A stretch of DNA of 64,000 nucleotides, taken from contig NZ_JAOBTQ010000001.1 of NCBI RefSeq assembly GCF_033366695.1, positions 6,944,001 to 7,008,000 on the forward strand. Direction: 5' to 3'. Positions 23,951 to 31,800 of this stretch are shown here, piece by piece. The position numbers and the translations under genes are program-made. The DNA comes from Streptomyces sp. SCL15-4 (lineage in GTDB: Bacteria; Actinomycetota; Actinomycetes; Streptomycetales; Streptomycetaceae). The notes below the pieces were generated by a model, which searched no databases, had not been told where the DNA came from, and saw nothing but the letters and a program-made list of their open reading frames with translations. Position 1 is the stretch's first letter; every line of letters begins with the position of its first letter.

Positions 23951-24601
23951 GTGCACGTCCAGGAATGGCTCGACTCGGTGCCTGCCGCCGCCGTCTACGC
24001 CGTAGTGGGCCTGGTGATCGGCCTGGAGAGCCTGGGCATCCCGCTGCCCGGCGAGATCATCCTCGTCTCGGCGGCGCTGATGTCCTCGCAGCACACGGGC
24101 GTCAACCCCGTCGTCCTCGGCGCCTGCGCGACCGCCGGAGCGGTGATCGGCGACTCCATCGGTTACGCCATCGGCCGCAAGGGCGGACGGCCGCTGCTGG
24201 CCTGGCTCGGCAGAAAGTTCCCACGCCACTTCAGCGCGGGCCACGTGGCCACCGCCGAACGGTCCTTCACGAAGTGGGGCATGTGGGCGGTCTTCTTCGG
24301 CCGTTTCGTCGCCCTGCTGCGCATCTTCGCCGGCCCTCTCGCGGGCGTCCTGCACATGCCGTACTGGAAGTTCCTGATCGCCAACATCCTCGGCGGCATC
24401 TGCTGGGCCGGTGGCACCACGGCCGTCATCTACTACGTCGGCATCGTCGCCGAGGACTGGCTGAAGCGCTTCTCCTACGTCGGCCTGGGCGTGGCCGTCC
24501 TCATCGGTCTCGGCTCCATGCTGGTCCTCAAGCGCAAGGCGAAGAAGGCCCAGCAGGAGCACCCGGAACGGGAAGCGGAACCGGTGGGCGCCGGGGAGTG
24601 A
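23951..24601 (+). CDS. DedA family membrane protein (VTT domain)
   Basis: 216 residues from GTG 23951, 6 bases after GGGGAGGAA. The DedA core is clear: GLESLGIPLPGEIIL, IGDSIGYAIGRKGGR, FFGRFVALLRIFAGPLAGVLHMPYWKF as the conserved re-entrant and basic loops. The VTT superfamily includes undecaprenyl-phosphate and phospholipid flippases. The basic C-terminal tail (LKRKAKKAQQEHPERE) is cytosolic. With the TVP38 and UPF0104 genes it makes three lipid-transport-like proteins within 9 kb. Confidence 0.92.
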   Translation: MHVQEWLDSVPAAAVYAVVGLVIGLESLGIPLPGEIILVSAALMSSQHTGVNPVVLGACATAGAVIGDSIGYAIGRKGGRPLLAWLGRKFPRHFSAGHVATAERSFTKWGMWAVFFGRFVALLRIFAGPLAGVLHMPYWKFLIANILGGICWAGGTTAVIYYVGIVAEDWLKRFSYVGLGVAVLIGLGSMLVLKRKAKKAQQEHPEREAEPVGAGE

Positions 24602-24640
24602 CCGCCGGGAGCTCTCCCTGCGGTCCCGCCCTCACGCGTC

Positions 24641-25171
24641 CTACGCGTCATGCACCTCACGATGTGCCTTCGCCAGTTCGGCGTACAGCGTGCCGTTGAG
24701 GGTCACGCCCTCCCGCTCCTCCTCCGACAGGGCCCGCTTCACCTTCGCCGGCACCCCCGCCACCAGCGACCCGGGCGGCACCACCATCCCCTGCGGCACC
24801 AGGGCCTGGGCCGCCACCAGCGAGCCCGCCCCGATCGCCGCGCCGTTCAGCACGGTCGCGCCCATCCCGATCAGGCAGTCGTCCTCCACGGTCGCCCCGT
24901 GCACCACCGCGTTGTGCCCGATGGACACCCGCTCACCGACGGTCACCGGGAACCCGGGGTCGGCGTGCAGGGTCACGTTGTCCTGCACATTGGCCCGCGC
25001 CCCCACGCTGATGCTCTCGACGTCCCCGCGTGCGACGGCCCCGTACCAGAGACTGGCCCCTTCGTGCAGCGTGACGTCACCGATCACGGACGCCGTGGGC
25101 GCCACGAACGCCTCCGGATCGATGCGGGGCTCCTTGCCCCCGATGCCCACGACCAGCGCCTTCTGCGTCAT
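24641..25171 (-). CDS. Gamma carbonic anhydrase-like (left-handed beta-helix) protein
   Basis: 176 residues from ATG 25171, with AAGGAGA 6 bases upstream. Hexapeptide repeats build a left-handed beta-helix. The zinc-binding His of the gamma-carbonic-anhydrase/PaaY/YrdA family are at TLHAD and SIGHNAVVHGATV. The family includes real carbonic anhydrases and thioesterases such as PaaY. Activity here is unknown. It is divergent from the next acyltransferase, another beta-helix protein. Confidence 0.88.
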   Translation of the reverse strand: MTQKALVVGIGGKEPRIDPEAFVAPTASVIGDVTLHEGASLWYGAVARGDVESISVGARANVQDNVTLHADPGFPVTVGERVSIGHNAVVHGATVEDDCLIGMGATVLNGAAIGAGSLVAAQALVPQGMVVPPGSLVAGVPAKVKRALSEEEREGVTLNGTLYAELAKAHREVHDA

Positions 25172-25268
25172 CACCGTCTCCTTGCGTCCGTGCCGTCCCC
25201 GCACCGTACGACACCGCGTGGGGCAAAGATCACAGCGGCCCGGCCTCTCGCCGGGGACAACCGGTGAG

Positions 25269-25274
25269 TAACGT
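25269..25274 (+). promoter_or_regulatory. -10 box (TAACGT) of a probable leaderless promoter
   Basis: TAACGT begins 12 bases before GTG 25281, with no Shine-Dalgarno between. Confidence 0.45.
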
Positions 25275-25280
25275 GAGCCC

Positions 25281-26045
25281 GTGCCGAAGCGCAAGAACAC
25301 GTTCTCATCCTGGCGCCGCCGCCTGGCCCAGCGCGCCGTCCACGCGGGCTGGGCGTGGGCACAGCGCACGGGCTCGGTCACGGCCGAGCGCCCCGGCCGC
25401 TTCCGCTTCGGCGCCATCGGCGAGCACACCCGGCTGGCCTTCCCGCTCGGCACGGTCTTCGGCGAACCCTGGATCCGGCTCGGCTCCTACTGCATCATCG
25501 GCGAGCAGGTCACCCTCACCGCGGGCCTGATGCCCGACCTGGACCTCGGCCCGGACCCGATCCTGCGCATCGGCGACGGCGTGGTCCTCGGCCGCGGCAG
25601 CCATGTCATCGCGGACACGACGGTGACCATCGGCAGCGACTGCTACTTCGGCCCGTACGTCTACGTCACCTCCACCAACCACTCCTACGACGACCCGCAC
25701 CAGCCCATCGGCAAGCAGTGGCCGCGCATGGAGCCGGTCGAGATCGGTCCGGGCTGCTGGATCGGCACCGGCGCGGTGATCCTGCCGGGGGCGCGGATCG
25801 GCCGGAACGTCGTCGTCGCGGCCGGCGCGGTGGTCCGGGGCGCGGTGCCCGACCACGCGGTGGTGGCGGGAGCGCCCGCCAGGGTCGTACGGCGCTGGAC
25901 GCCCGACACCGGCTGGCAGCCGCCGCTGCGCACCCCCGCACCCGTGCCGATACCGGACGGCATCACACCGGGCCAGCTGCGCGCCCTGGCCGACCTGGAC
26001 GAGGAGGCGGTGGCCAGGCTCGCCGCACTGGAGCCCGAGGGCTGA
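25281..26045 (+). CDS. Acyltransferase of the left-handed beta-helix family
   Basis: 254 residues from GTG 25281. Hexapeptide repeats run from about residue 55 to 205, with the signature NHSYDDPHQPIGKQW (catalytic His region of sugar/maltose-type O-acetyltransferases), and the closing coil GCWIGTGAVILPGARIG and VVVAAGAVVRG. The family transfers acetyl or acyl groups to sugars, antibiotics or polysaccharides from acyl-CoA. The N-terminal 50 residues are basic and unusual, and the C-terminus has a short extra helical piece. The acceptor is unknown. Confidence 0.85.
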   Translation: MPKRKNTFSSWRRRLAQRAVHAGWAWAQRTGSVTAERPGRFRFGAIGEHTRLAFPLGTVFGEPWIRLGSYCIIGEQVTLTAGLMPDLDLGPDPILRIGDGVVLGRGSHVIADTTVTIGSDCYFGPYVYVTSTNHSYDDPHQPIGKQWPRMEPVEIGPGCWIGTGAVILPGARIGRNVVVAAGAVVRGAVPDHAVVAGAPARVVRRWTPDTGWQPPLRTPAPVPIPDGITPGQLRALADLDEEAVARLAALEPEG

Positions 26046-26169
26046 CAGGGCCCGTGCCCTGGCTCGCCTCGCTGCCCCGGCCGCTGCCACGGTCTCGGCG
26101 GGTTCCGCGGCGCCGGACCCCGCCGGCCGACCCGGCCCCTCGGCCGGGCCGGCGGCCCCGGCACTCGCC

Positions 26170-26640
26170 GGTTGACGTGGTGTCGGCGGGGCTGGCGGAG
26201 CCGGGGTTCGACGGTTGACGCGGTGTCGGCTGGGCTCGTGGAGCTGGAACCCGCCGCTGACGTGGTGTCGGCGGGGCTGGCGGAGCCGGGGTTCGACGGT
26301 TGACGCGGTGTCGGCTGGGCTTGTGGAGCTGGAACCCGCCGCTGACGTGGTGCCGGCGGGGCTGGCGGAGCCGGAGTTCGACGGTTGACGCGGTGTCGGC
26401 TGGGCTCGTGGAGCTGAAAGCCGACGGTTGACGCGGTATCGACCGGGTTCGCGGAGCTGGAACCCGCCGCTGACGTGGTGTCGGCGGGGCTGGCGGACCC
26501 GGAGTTCGACGCTTGACGTGGTGCCGACCGGGTTCGCGGAGCTGGAATCCGCCCGCTGACGCGGTCCCGGCTCGTCTCGGCGTCCTGGGGCCCGGCGGTT
26601 GACGCGGCCCCTCGGTCCGGCTCGCGATCCTTGACCCGCG
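26170..26640. repeat. 42-43 bp minisatellite of about 11 units
   Basis: Between a plus-strand acyltransferase gene and a minus-strand transporter gene lie about 11 tandem, imperfect units starting at 26170, 26213, 26256, 26298, 26341, 26383, 26426, 26469, 26511, 26555 and 26597. Each begins GGTTGACG or GCTGACG and contains (T/C)GGTGTCGGC or (T/C)GGTATCGAC near base 10. Two subtypes alternate: one ends GAGTTCGAC or GGGTTCGAC, the other ends GGAACCCGCC. The last two units are decayed. The unit length is not a fixed multiple of three, so it is not protein-coding. Confidence 0.9.
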
Positions 26641-26758
26641 GCCGACCCGGCGCCCCGGTCCGCCTCGCCGCACCGCGCACGTACGGTCGACGGCGCTCCG
26701 CGGTCCAGGCGGGCCGGGCGGTCCCGTCGGACCGCTCGCTTTCGAAGGTCCCGCGCGT

Positions 26759-27616
26759 TCAGCCCGTAGCCAGCAGCAGTGTGCCCAGCAGGGCCAGTCC
26801 CGCTCCCGCTGTCTGGATCGCGCGCAGCCGCTCGCTGAGGAAGCCGCGTGCGGCCAGCGAGGTCACCACCGGGTACAGCGAGGCGAGCACGGCCGCGACG
26901 GTGACCGGACCGCTCCGGGTGGCCATCGCGTAGGTGCCGTTGGCCGCCACGTCGGCCAGTCCGACGAACGCCAGCGCGGGCAGCGAGGCCCACCGGAAGC
27001 CGCCCTCCGGTACGGCGGCCCCGCCGCGCCGCACCGACACCGCGAGCGCGGCCCCGCCCACCGCGACGTTCGTCACCCGCTGCACGAACAGCGCGAGGAA
27101 CAGCCCGGTGACCGTGGTGGACGCCTCCGCGATCAGCGCGAACACCGTGCCGAAGCCGACCGCCGCGACCAGCGTCATCAGGATCGCGCGCCGCTGCACG
27201 GCCGCACCGCGCAACTGGGGTCCGCCCGCGAGGACGACCCCGGTGACGGCGACGGCGATGCCCGCGGCCTGGAACAGACCCGGCCGCTCGCCGAGCACGA
27301 GCCCGACGCCGACGGGCACGGCGACGCTGAGGGTGGCGAGCGGGGAGACCACGCCCATCGGGCCGAGGGCGAGGGCCTGGTAGAAGCAGAGCAGGGCCAC
27401 GGGCCCGACGAGCCCGGCCGCGAACGCGAACCACAGCCGGGGCCCGGCCTCGCTCCAGCCGCCGGTGGCCAGCACGATCGCGCCCAGCACGGCCGCCGCG
27501 ATGGCCTGCGAGACGACCACGACCGTCAGCGCCGGGGTGCGCCGGGTCAGCAGTCCGCCGCCGAAGTCGGCCAGCCCCCACAGGAGGCTGGTGATCAGGG
27601 CGAAGAATGCTGTCAT
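26759..27616 (-). CDS. EamA/DMT superfamily transporter
   Basis: 285 residues with ten predicted membrane segments in two repeated halves of five, the layout of EamA drug/metabolite exporters. The first half has LITSLLWGLADFGGG and FYQALALGPMGVVSPLATL; the second repeats ANGTYAMATRSGPVTVAAVLASLYPVVT. The substrate is unknown. It is divergent from the XRE-cupin regulator, with two inverted repeats in the gap, so it is likely the regulator's target. Confidence 0.88.
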   Translation of the reverse strand: MTAFFALITSLLWGLADFGGGLLTRRTPALTVVVVSQAIAAAVLGAIVLATGGWSEAGPRLWFAFAAGLVGPVALLCFYQALALGPMGVVSPLATLSVAVPVGVGLVLGERPGLFQAAGIAVAVTGVVLAGGPQLRGAAVQRRAILMTLVAAVGFGTVFALIAEASTTVTGLFLALFVQRVTNVAVGGAALAVSVRRGGAAVPEGGFRWASLPALAFVGLADVAANGTYAMATRSGPVTVAAVLASLYPVVTSLAARGFLSERLRAIQTAGAGLALLGTLLLATG

Positions 27617-27634
27617 GGCCGGCCTCGCAGTACA

Positions 27635-27645
27635 GTTCGGTGAAC
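27635..27645. promoter_or_regulatory. Inverted repeat GTTC-N3-GAAC (upstream site of transporter)
   Basis: GTTCGGTGAAC is a perfect 4-bp inverted repeat 18 bases before the transporter start. Together with the site at 27666-27683 it forms a pair sharing GTTC/GAAC half-sites. Confidence 0.4.
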
Positions 27646-27665
27646 GATCGGGTGCAGCTCACCGT

Positions 27666-27683
27666 AGTTCAGCAGACTGAACT
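27666..27683. promoter_or_regulatory. Inverted repeat AGTTCAG-N4-CTGAACT, likely XRE-cupin operator
   Basis: A perfect 7-bp inverted repeat with a 4-base gap in the divergent region between the EamA gene and the XRE-cupin gene. Centred about 58 bases from the transporter start and 51 from the regulator start, it could control both. Confidence 0.6.
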
Positions 27684-27725
27684 TGGCTAAACAAAATAAT
27701 CGACTTCCCGGATATTGGACTCCCT

Positions 27726-28298
27726 GTGTCGGACCTAGAACTCCTGACCCAGTCCCTGGCGCGCAACGTCAGGCACTGGCGCTCGGTGCGCGGCTTCACG
27801 CTGGACGTGCTCGCCGCCCGGGCGGGCGTCAGCCGCGGCATGCTCATCCAGATCGAGCAGGCCCGCACCAACCCGAGCATCGGCACGGTCGTCAAGATCG
27901 GTGACGCGCTCGGCGTCAGCATCACCACGCTCCTCGACTACGAACAGGGCCCGAAGGTGCGGATCGTCCCCGCCGAACGGGCCGTACGGCTCTGGCACAC
28001 CGAGGAGGGCAGTTACAACCGGCTGCTCGCAGGCACCGAGGCCCCCGGACCGCTGGAGATGTGGGACTGGCGGCTGATGCCGGGGGAGACCAGCCCCTCC
28101 GAGCCGCACCCCGGCGGTACGGTCGAGCTGGTCCATGTCACCGCCGGCGAGCTGACGCTCACCGTGGACGGCACGGAATACCGCGTTCCGACGGGCGCGA
28201 GCGCCTCCTTCGAGGCCGACGTCCCGCACTGGTACGGCAACCAGGGCGAGGTGCCGATGGAGATGGTGATGGCCGTGTCCGTACCGCCCGTGCCGTGA
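27726..28298 (+). CDS. XRE-cupin transcriptional regulator
   Basis: 190 residues from GTG 27726. The N-terminal helix-turn-helix (LDVLAARAGVSRGMLIQIEQARTNPS) is Xre/Cro type. The C-terminal part (about 110-180) is a cupin: PSEPHPGGTVELVHVTAGELTL, ending ADVPHWYGNQG. Two-domain regulators of this kind sense small ligands with the cupin. It sits divergent from an EamA exporter and probably controls it. Confidence 0.9.
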   Translation: MSDLELLTQSLARNVRHWRSVRGFTLDVLAARAGVSRGMLIQIEQARTNPSIGTVVKIGDALGVSITTLLDYEQGPKVRIVPAERAVRLWHTEEGSYNRLLAGTEAPGPLEMWDWRLMPGETSPSEPHPGGTVELVHVTAGELTLTVDGTEYRVPTGASASFEADVPHWYGNQGEVPMEMVMAVSVPPVP

Positions 28299-28329
28299 GA
28301 CGCCGCGACGGCGGCCGGGCCGGTGTTGC

Positions 28330-28335
28330 TAGCGT
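28330..28335 (+). promoter_or_regulatory. -10 box (TAGCGT) of a probable leaderless promoter
   Basis: TAGCGT begins 12 bases before ATG 28342, with no Shine-Dalgarno between. It lies 32 bases after the stop of the XRE-cupin gene. Confidence 0.5.
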
Positions 28336-28341
28336 GCGGCC

Positions 28342-28899
28342 ATGCGCGCACCCATCGGAGACTTCGAGACCGCCACTCCCGCCCCGGACTGCCTGGACGA
28401 GCTGACCGCCCCCGTCGCCGACGCCGTACGCGCCTGGCAGGGCACGGTCGCGGCCGACCAGATCCTCTACGTCGACACCGACCCGCGCTGGGCCGACACC
28501 TCCGTCTTCGTGGAGCACTACGGCCGCGACCTGCTGGAGCGGTCGGCGAACTGCGTGGTGGTCGCGGGCAAGCGGGCCGGCGAGATTCGGCTGGCCGCCT
28601 GTGTGGTGCCGTCCACCGCCCGGGCCGACGTCAACGGTGTCGTCCGCCGTCAACTGGGCGCCCGCAAGGCGTCGTTCGCCTCGATGGAGACGGCGACCGG
28701 CGAGACCGGCATGGAGTACGGCGGCATCACACCGGTCGGACTGCCCGCCGGCTGGCCGGTGCTGGTGGACCCGGCCGTCGTCGACATGCCCTACGTCCTG
28801 GTCGGCAGCGGACGCCGCCGCGGCAAGCTCCTGCTCCCCGGCAAGGCCCTCGCCGGCCTTCCCGGCGCCGTCGTGCTGGAGGGCCTCGGCGTGGCGTGA
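28342..28899 (+). CDS. YbaK/EbsC family protein (aminoacyl-tRNA deacylase type)
   Basis: 185 residues. The segments SANCVVVAGKRAGEIRLAACVVP, RKASFASMETATGETGMEYGGITPVG and VLVGSGRRRGKLLLPGKAL match the YbaK/ProX editing domain family, with a conserved Lys (AGKR). Members hydrolyse misacylated tRNAs (Cys-tRNA(Pro), Ala-tRNA(Pro)). It may be a free-standing editing factor. It is transcribed alone, in the same direction as the XRE-cupin gene. Confidence 0.85.
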   Translation: MRAPIGDFETATPAPDCLDELTAPVADAVRAWQGTVAADQILYVDTDPRWADTSVFVEHYGRDLLERSANCVVVAGKRAGEIRLAACVVPSTARADVNGVVRRQLGARKASFASMETATGETGMEYGGITPVGLPAGWPVLVDPAVVDMPYVLVGSGRRRGKLLLPGKALAGLPGAVVLEGLGVA

Positions 28900-28919
28900 C
28901 GAGGAGGCCCGGCGACGGC

Positions 28920-29327
28920 TCAGCCCAGCCGGGGGATCTCGATGGCCGGGCAGCGGTCCATGACCATTTCCAGGCCCGCCGTCCGGGTCCGCTCGTAGGC
29001 GGCCGGGTCGACCACGCCCAGCTGGAACCACACCGCCCGCGCGCCCTTCGCCACGGCATCGTCGGCGACCGGACCGGCCAGCTCGCTGTTCACGAAGACG
29101 TCGACCACCTCCACGTCGAAGGGGATGTCCGCGAGGGAGGCGTAACCCCGCTCCCCGTGCACCGTCTCGGCCTTGGGGTGCACGGGCACGATCCGCTTGC
29201 CGAACCGCTGGAGTGCCAGCGCCACCCCGTACGCGGCCCGGCGCTGGTTGGCGGACAGGCCCACCACCGCCCAGGTGTCGCCCAGCTCGGTCAGGATCCT
29301 GCGGATCGTCGCTTCGTCGCCGTACAT
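28920..29327 (-). CDS. CoA-binding domain protein
   Basis: 135 residues from ATG 29327, the first Met after GAGGAGG; a longer frame upstream is unsupported. The Rossmann-like core WAVVGLSANQRRAAYGVALAL and ARAVWFQLGVVDPAA match the small CoA-binding proteins (YccU type). No catalytic domain is attached. It may sense CoA or bind acyl-CoA for a partner that is not nearby. It converges with the YbaK gene (20 bases apart). Confidence 0.85.
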   Translation of the reverse strand: MYGDEATIRRILTELGDTWAVVGLSANQRRAAYGVALALQRFGKRIVPVHPKAETVHGERGYASLADIPFDVEVVDVFVNSELAGPVADDAVAKGARAVWFQLGVVDPAAYERTRTAGLEMVMDRCPAIEIPRLG

Positions 29328-29455
29328 CGGCCGCCTCCTCGGGCTGCGGGAACTGTCCCGGGGAAACGTCACTGTGGTGGGCGCGGATTCCCGCCGCGGC
29401 GCGGCACGCTGTCCGGAATCGGCGCAAGCTGCTGCATACGCCCGCCGACCCGACC

Positions 29456-29461
29456 TACGCT
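29456..29461 (+). promoter_or_regulatory. -10 box (TACGCT) of a probable leaderless promoter
   Basis: TACGCT begins 12 bases before GTG 29468, with no ribosome-binding site. Confidence 0.45.
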
Positions 29462-29467
29462 CGCCCC

Positions 29468-30238
29468 GTGCTGCGCATCCTCGACGCCCGAACCGGTGAG
29501 CCCGTACCCGCCGCGCCCGCCCGGCGCGCCCTGACCCGTATCGAAGCCCACGCCTGCGGACTCGATCCGACGGCCCTGCGGGTCCTGCTCACCGCCGACC
29601 TGCTCGTGCGCGCCCTGGAACTGGGCGGCACCCCGGTCTGGACGATCCTCACCGCCCCCCGCCACCAGCCCGAACTGCGCACGGCCGGCACGCGCCTGGC
29701 CATCCGCCCCTTCGAGGACAGCCGTGATCTCGCCTCCGGCCTCGGCGAGGCCCAGGCCGTCCACGTGGTACGGCGGGACCGCGCGGAGACGGTGGGGGAG
29801 GGTCCGGTGGTGGCGGTGGCCGGCGTGGAGTGGGCCCCGGGGCCCGGCGCCGCGTCCGGGCCGGACGGCGGCCCCGGCGTGCTCGCGACGCTGCTGTCCG
29901 ACCCCCCGGCCCTGCGCCTGGCCCTGCTCGCCGTACCGCGCGGCGAGCCCGCGCGGCTGGACCCGGCCACGCTGGACGAGGCCGCGCGGACCCTCGCCCG
30001 CTGGCGGCGGGCCGTGGCCCGCTGGGCCCGGCGGCCCTCGAGGCCGGTGCCCGGCGAGGTGCGCGAGCGGCTGCGCGCCGCCTGGGAGGACGATCTCGAC
30101 CTGCCCGCGGTCCTCGGTGTCCTGCGGGACGCGGCGAGCGCGCCCGGCATCCCGGACGGAGCCCGCTTCGAGACGTGCGTCTACGCCGACCGCCTGCTCG
30201 CGCTGGACCTCGCGCGCGACCTCGGGAGCCCCGCGTGA
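29468..30238 (+). CDS. CysRS/MshC-like protein lacking HIGH and KMSKS
   Basis: 256 residues from GTG 29468. The start (RILDARTGEP) and the end (ERLRAAWEDDLDLPAVLGVLRDAA ... YADRLLALDLARDLG) look like the N- and C-terminal parts of cysteinyl-tRNA synthetase or the mycothiol ligase MshC. The ATP-binding HIGH and KMSKS motifs are missing, and the length is about half. It cannot be a normal synthetase. It may be a decayed paralogue or a protein that keeps a binding role. The next gene (SixA) overlaps its stop (GTGA), so they form an operon. Confidence 0.6.
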   Translation: MLRILDARTGEPVPAAPARRALTRIEAHACGLDPTALRVLLTADLLVRALELGGTPVWTILTAPRHQPELRTAGTRLAIRPFEDSRDLASGLGEAQAVHVVRRDRAETVGEGPVVAVAGVEWAPGPGAASGPDGGPGVLATLLSDPPALRLALLAVPRGEPARLDPATLDEAARTLARWRRAVARWARRPSRPVPGEVRERLRAAWEDDLDLPAVLGVLRDAASAPGIPDGARFETCVYADRLLALDLARDLGSPA

Positions 30239-30777
30239 CCGGGCCGGCCGGCACCGGTCCGCTGCGCCGGCTGGTGGTGCTGCGGCACGCCAAGTCGGCC
30301 TGGCCGGCAGGCGTCGAGGACCGGCTCAGGCCGCTCGCGCCCCGCGGGCTGCGGGACGCGCCGGCCGCCGGCCGCGCCCTCGCCGCCGGTTCGCTGCCCG
30401 ACCTCGCCCTGTGCTCCACCGCCGTACGGGCCCGCCGCACCTGGGAGCTGGTCTCCGCCGAGTGGGCCACGCCGCCGCCCGTGCGCTACGACCGGCGGCT
30501 GTACGCGGCCGGCGTGCCGCAGCTGCTGGAGGTGGTGCGCGAGGTGCCGGCCGAGGTGCGCACCCTGCTGCTGATCGGGCACAATCCCGGCCTGGAGGAG
30601 CTGGTGCCGGCGCTGGCCGCCGACGCGCTCGACGACACCCTGGACCGGGTACGGGCGAAGTTCCCGACCTCGGCGTTCGCCGTCCTCACCTGGCACGGCA
30701 CCACCTGGCGGACCCTCACCCCGGGCACGGCCCTGCTCACCTCCTTCACGGTCCCGCGCGGAAGGAAGAAGAGCTAG
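30235..30777 (+). CDS. SixA-type histidine phosphatase
   Basis: 180 residues from GTG 30235, overlapping the previous stop. The catalytic RHAKS (near residues 15-19) is the SixA version of the RHG motif, followed by CSTAVRARRTWEL (second Arg) and LLIGHNPGLEEL (second His). SixA removes phosphate from His in phosphorelay proteins. The partner here is not obvious. The C-terminal 32 bases overlap the HTH gene on the other strand. Confidence 0.85.
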   Translation: MTGPAGTGPLRRLVVLRHAKSAWPAGVEDRLRPLAPRGLRDAPAAGRALAAGSLPDLALCSTAVRARRTWELVSAEWATPPPVRYDRRLYAAGVPQLLEVVREVPAEVRTLLLIGHNPGLEELVPALAADALDDTLDRVRAKFPTSAFAVLTWHGTTWRTLTPGTALLTSFTVPRGRKKS

Positions 30778-31516
30778 CCGACAGGGTCCGCCGGGTGCCC
30801 GGGGCCGTACGCGACGCCGTCGCGGTGCCGCTCGGGCCGGGCGGGGAGTTCCGCGGCCGGGTGGGCGTGGGCGCCTTCGCCCGGGCCCGCCGTCCCGCCC
30901 GCGGCCGGGGAGCGCGATGGTGGCCGTGGAGGGCGTGCACGCGGTCCCAGGCGTCCGCCCAGTCCCCCAGCCGGCTCTCCGGGACGTTCCCGCAGTACCG
31001 GACGAAGTTCAGCAGCAGGTCCCGGGCGGGCATCCGGCCCCGCAGAACGGCGCCCAGGGTGCTCTTCGGCAGCAGGCTCACCTTGTTCGCGATGTCGATG
31101 TACGCCCTCTCCTCCAGTTCCCGCAGGGTGGGGTGGCCGTTCTCCCGGCACATCTCCCGCATCGCGTGGACGAGCTGCCACGGCTCGGTGATGAACCGCG
31201 GCGGCGGGGCCGTGACGCGCGGCGCCGCCCCGCCGTCCGCGGCCTCGTGCCGGGCGGCGGCGGTCCACAGCCGCTTGGCCTCGCGTTCGTCACCCCCGCA
31301 CACCCGCGTGAACGCCTGGACGGTCCTCCACTTCGGCAGCGCCTCACCCCGCGCCGCCCGGTACAGAGTCGAACGAGTGGCCGGCAGGCCGCTCGCGACA
31401 GCGATCCGCGCCATCTGGTCCCAGCTCGTCCCCGACCGCCGGCGCAGCGACTCGAGCCACTGCGCCAGCGTCTCCACGGGAGTGTGCCGTACCAGGGCGC
31501 CGGAAGTGCGCCCCAT
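30746..31516 (-). CDS. DNA-binding protein with two HTH-like regions
   Basis: 256 residues from ATG 31516, with GGGAGAA upstream. The N-terminal half carries an Xre-type helix-turn-helix (SWDQMARIAVASGLPATRST, then LYRAARGEALPK). The second half repeats it (ANKVSLLPKSTLGAVLRGRMPARDLLLNF). The C-terminal 50 residues are basic and Pro/Arg-rich. Such two-HTH proteins are frequent in accessory Streptomyces regions. It is followed on the same strand by no further gene; upstream lies the 78-residue membrane protein. It overlaps the SixA 3' end by 32 bases. Confidence 0.7.
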   Translation of the reverse strand: MGRTSGALVRHTPVETLAQWLESLRRRSGTSWDQMARIAVASGLPATRSTLYRAARGEALPKWRTVQAFTRVCGGDEREAKRLWTAAARHEAADGGAAPRVTAPPPRFITEPWQLVHAMREMCRENGHPTLRELEERAYIDIANKVSLLPKSTLGAVLRGRMPARDLLLNFVRYCGNVPESRLGDWADAWDRVHALHGHHRAPRPRAGRRARAKAPTPTRPRNSPPGPSGTATASRTAPGTRRTLSASSSSFRAGP

Positions 31517-31528
31517 CCCGTTCTCCCT

Positions 31529-31765
31529 TCACGCCCGCTGCGGAGAGAGGACGGCGACCAGGCCGCGGACCAGTTCCCTGCCCAGCAGCCCGCCGGTGAC
31601 GACGATCGGGACGACCGCCTCCAGGGCCGTCCCGAGCACCGACAGCCCTGCCGTGACGAGCAGGACGACCACCACCACGACCACGGCCGGAGCGGGCAGC
31701 ACCCGGCCGCCGGCCCCGGCCGGGCCCTCGACGCACACGGTGCGGGTGGGCGCGTTCTTCTTCAA
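31529..31765 (-). CDS. Small single- or double-pass membrane protein (78 aa)
   Basis: 78 residues from TTG 31765, 8 bases after GAGGAGG. Residues about 24-65 form one or two membrane segments with eight Val in a row (VVVVVVVL). The start KKNAPTRTVCVEGPAGAGG is basic. It resembles the small spread-type or helper membrane proteins found beside accessory HTH genes, but that link is inference. It lies 12 bases upstream of the HTH gene, so the two are an operon. Confidence 0.6.
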   Translation of the reverse strand: MKKNAPTRTVCVEGPAGAGGRVLPAPAVVVVVVVLLVTAGLSVLGTALEAVVPIVVTGGLLGRELVRGLVAVLSPQRA

Positions 31766-31784
31766 CGTGTCTGCCTCCTCGGCT

Positions 31785-31800
31785 CGTTGCCACTCGACAC
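31785..31800. repeat. 16-bp direct repeat, left copy
   Basis: CGTTGCCACTCGACAC, identical to 32418-32433. It lies in the leader of the small membrane-protein gene. Confidence 0.8.

Noticed and set aside
26170..26640. CRISPR-like array
   Set aside because: Units are contiguous and similar throughout; there are no unique spacers and no cas genes.
25305..27662. Long minus-strand frames with repeated NRR/ASPAD peptides
   Set aside because: They arise from the minisatellite read in different frames. The unit length changes by one base, so no single frame is kept.
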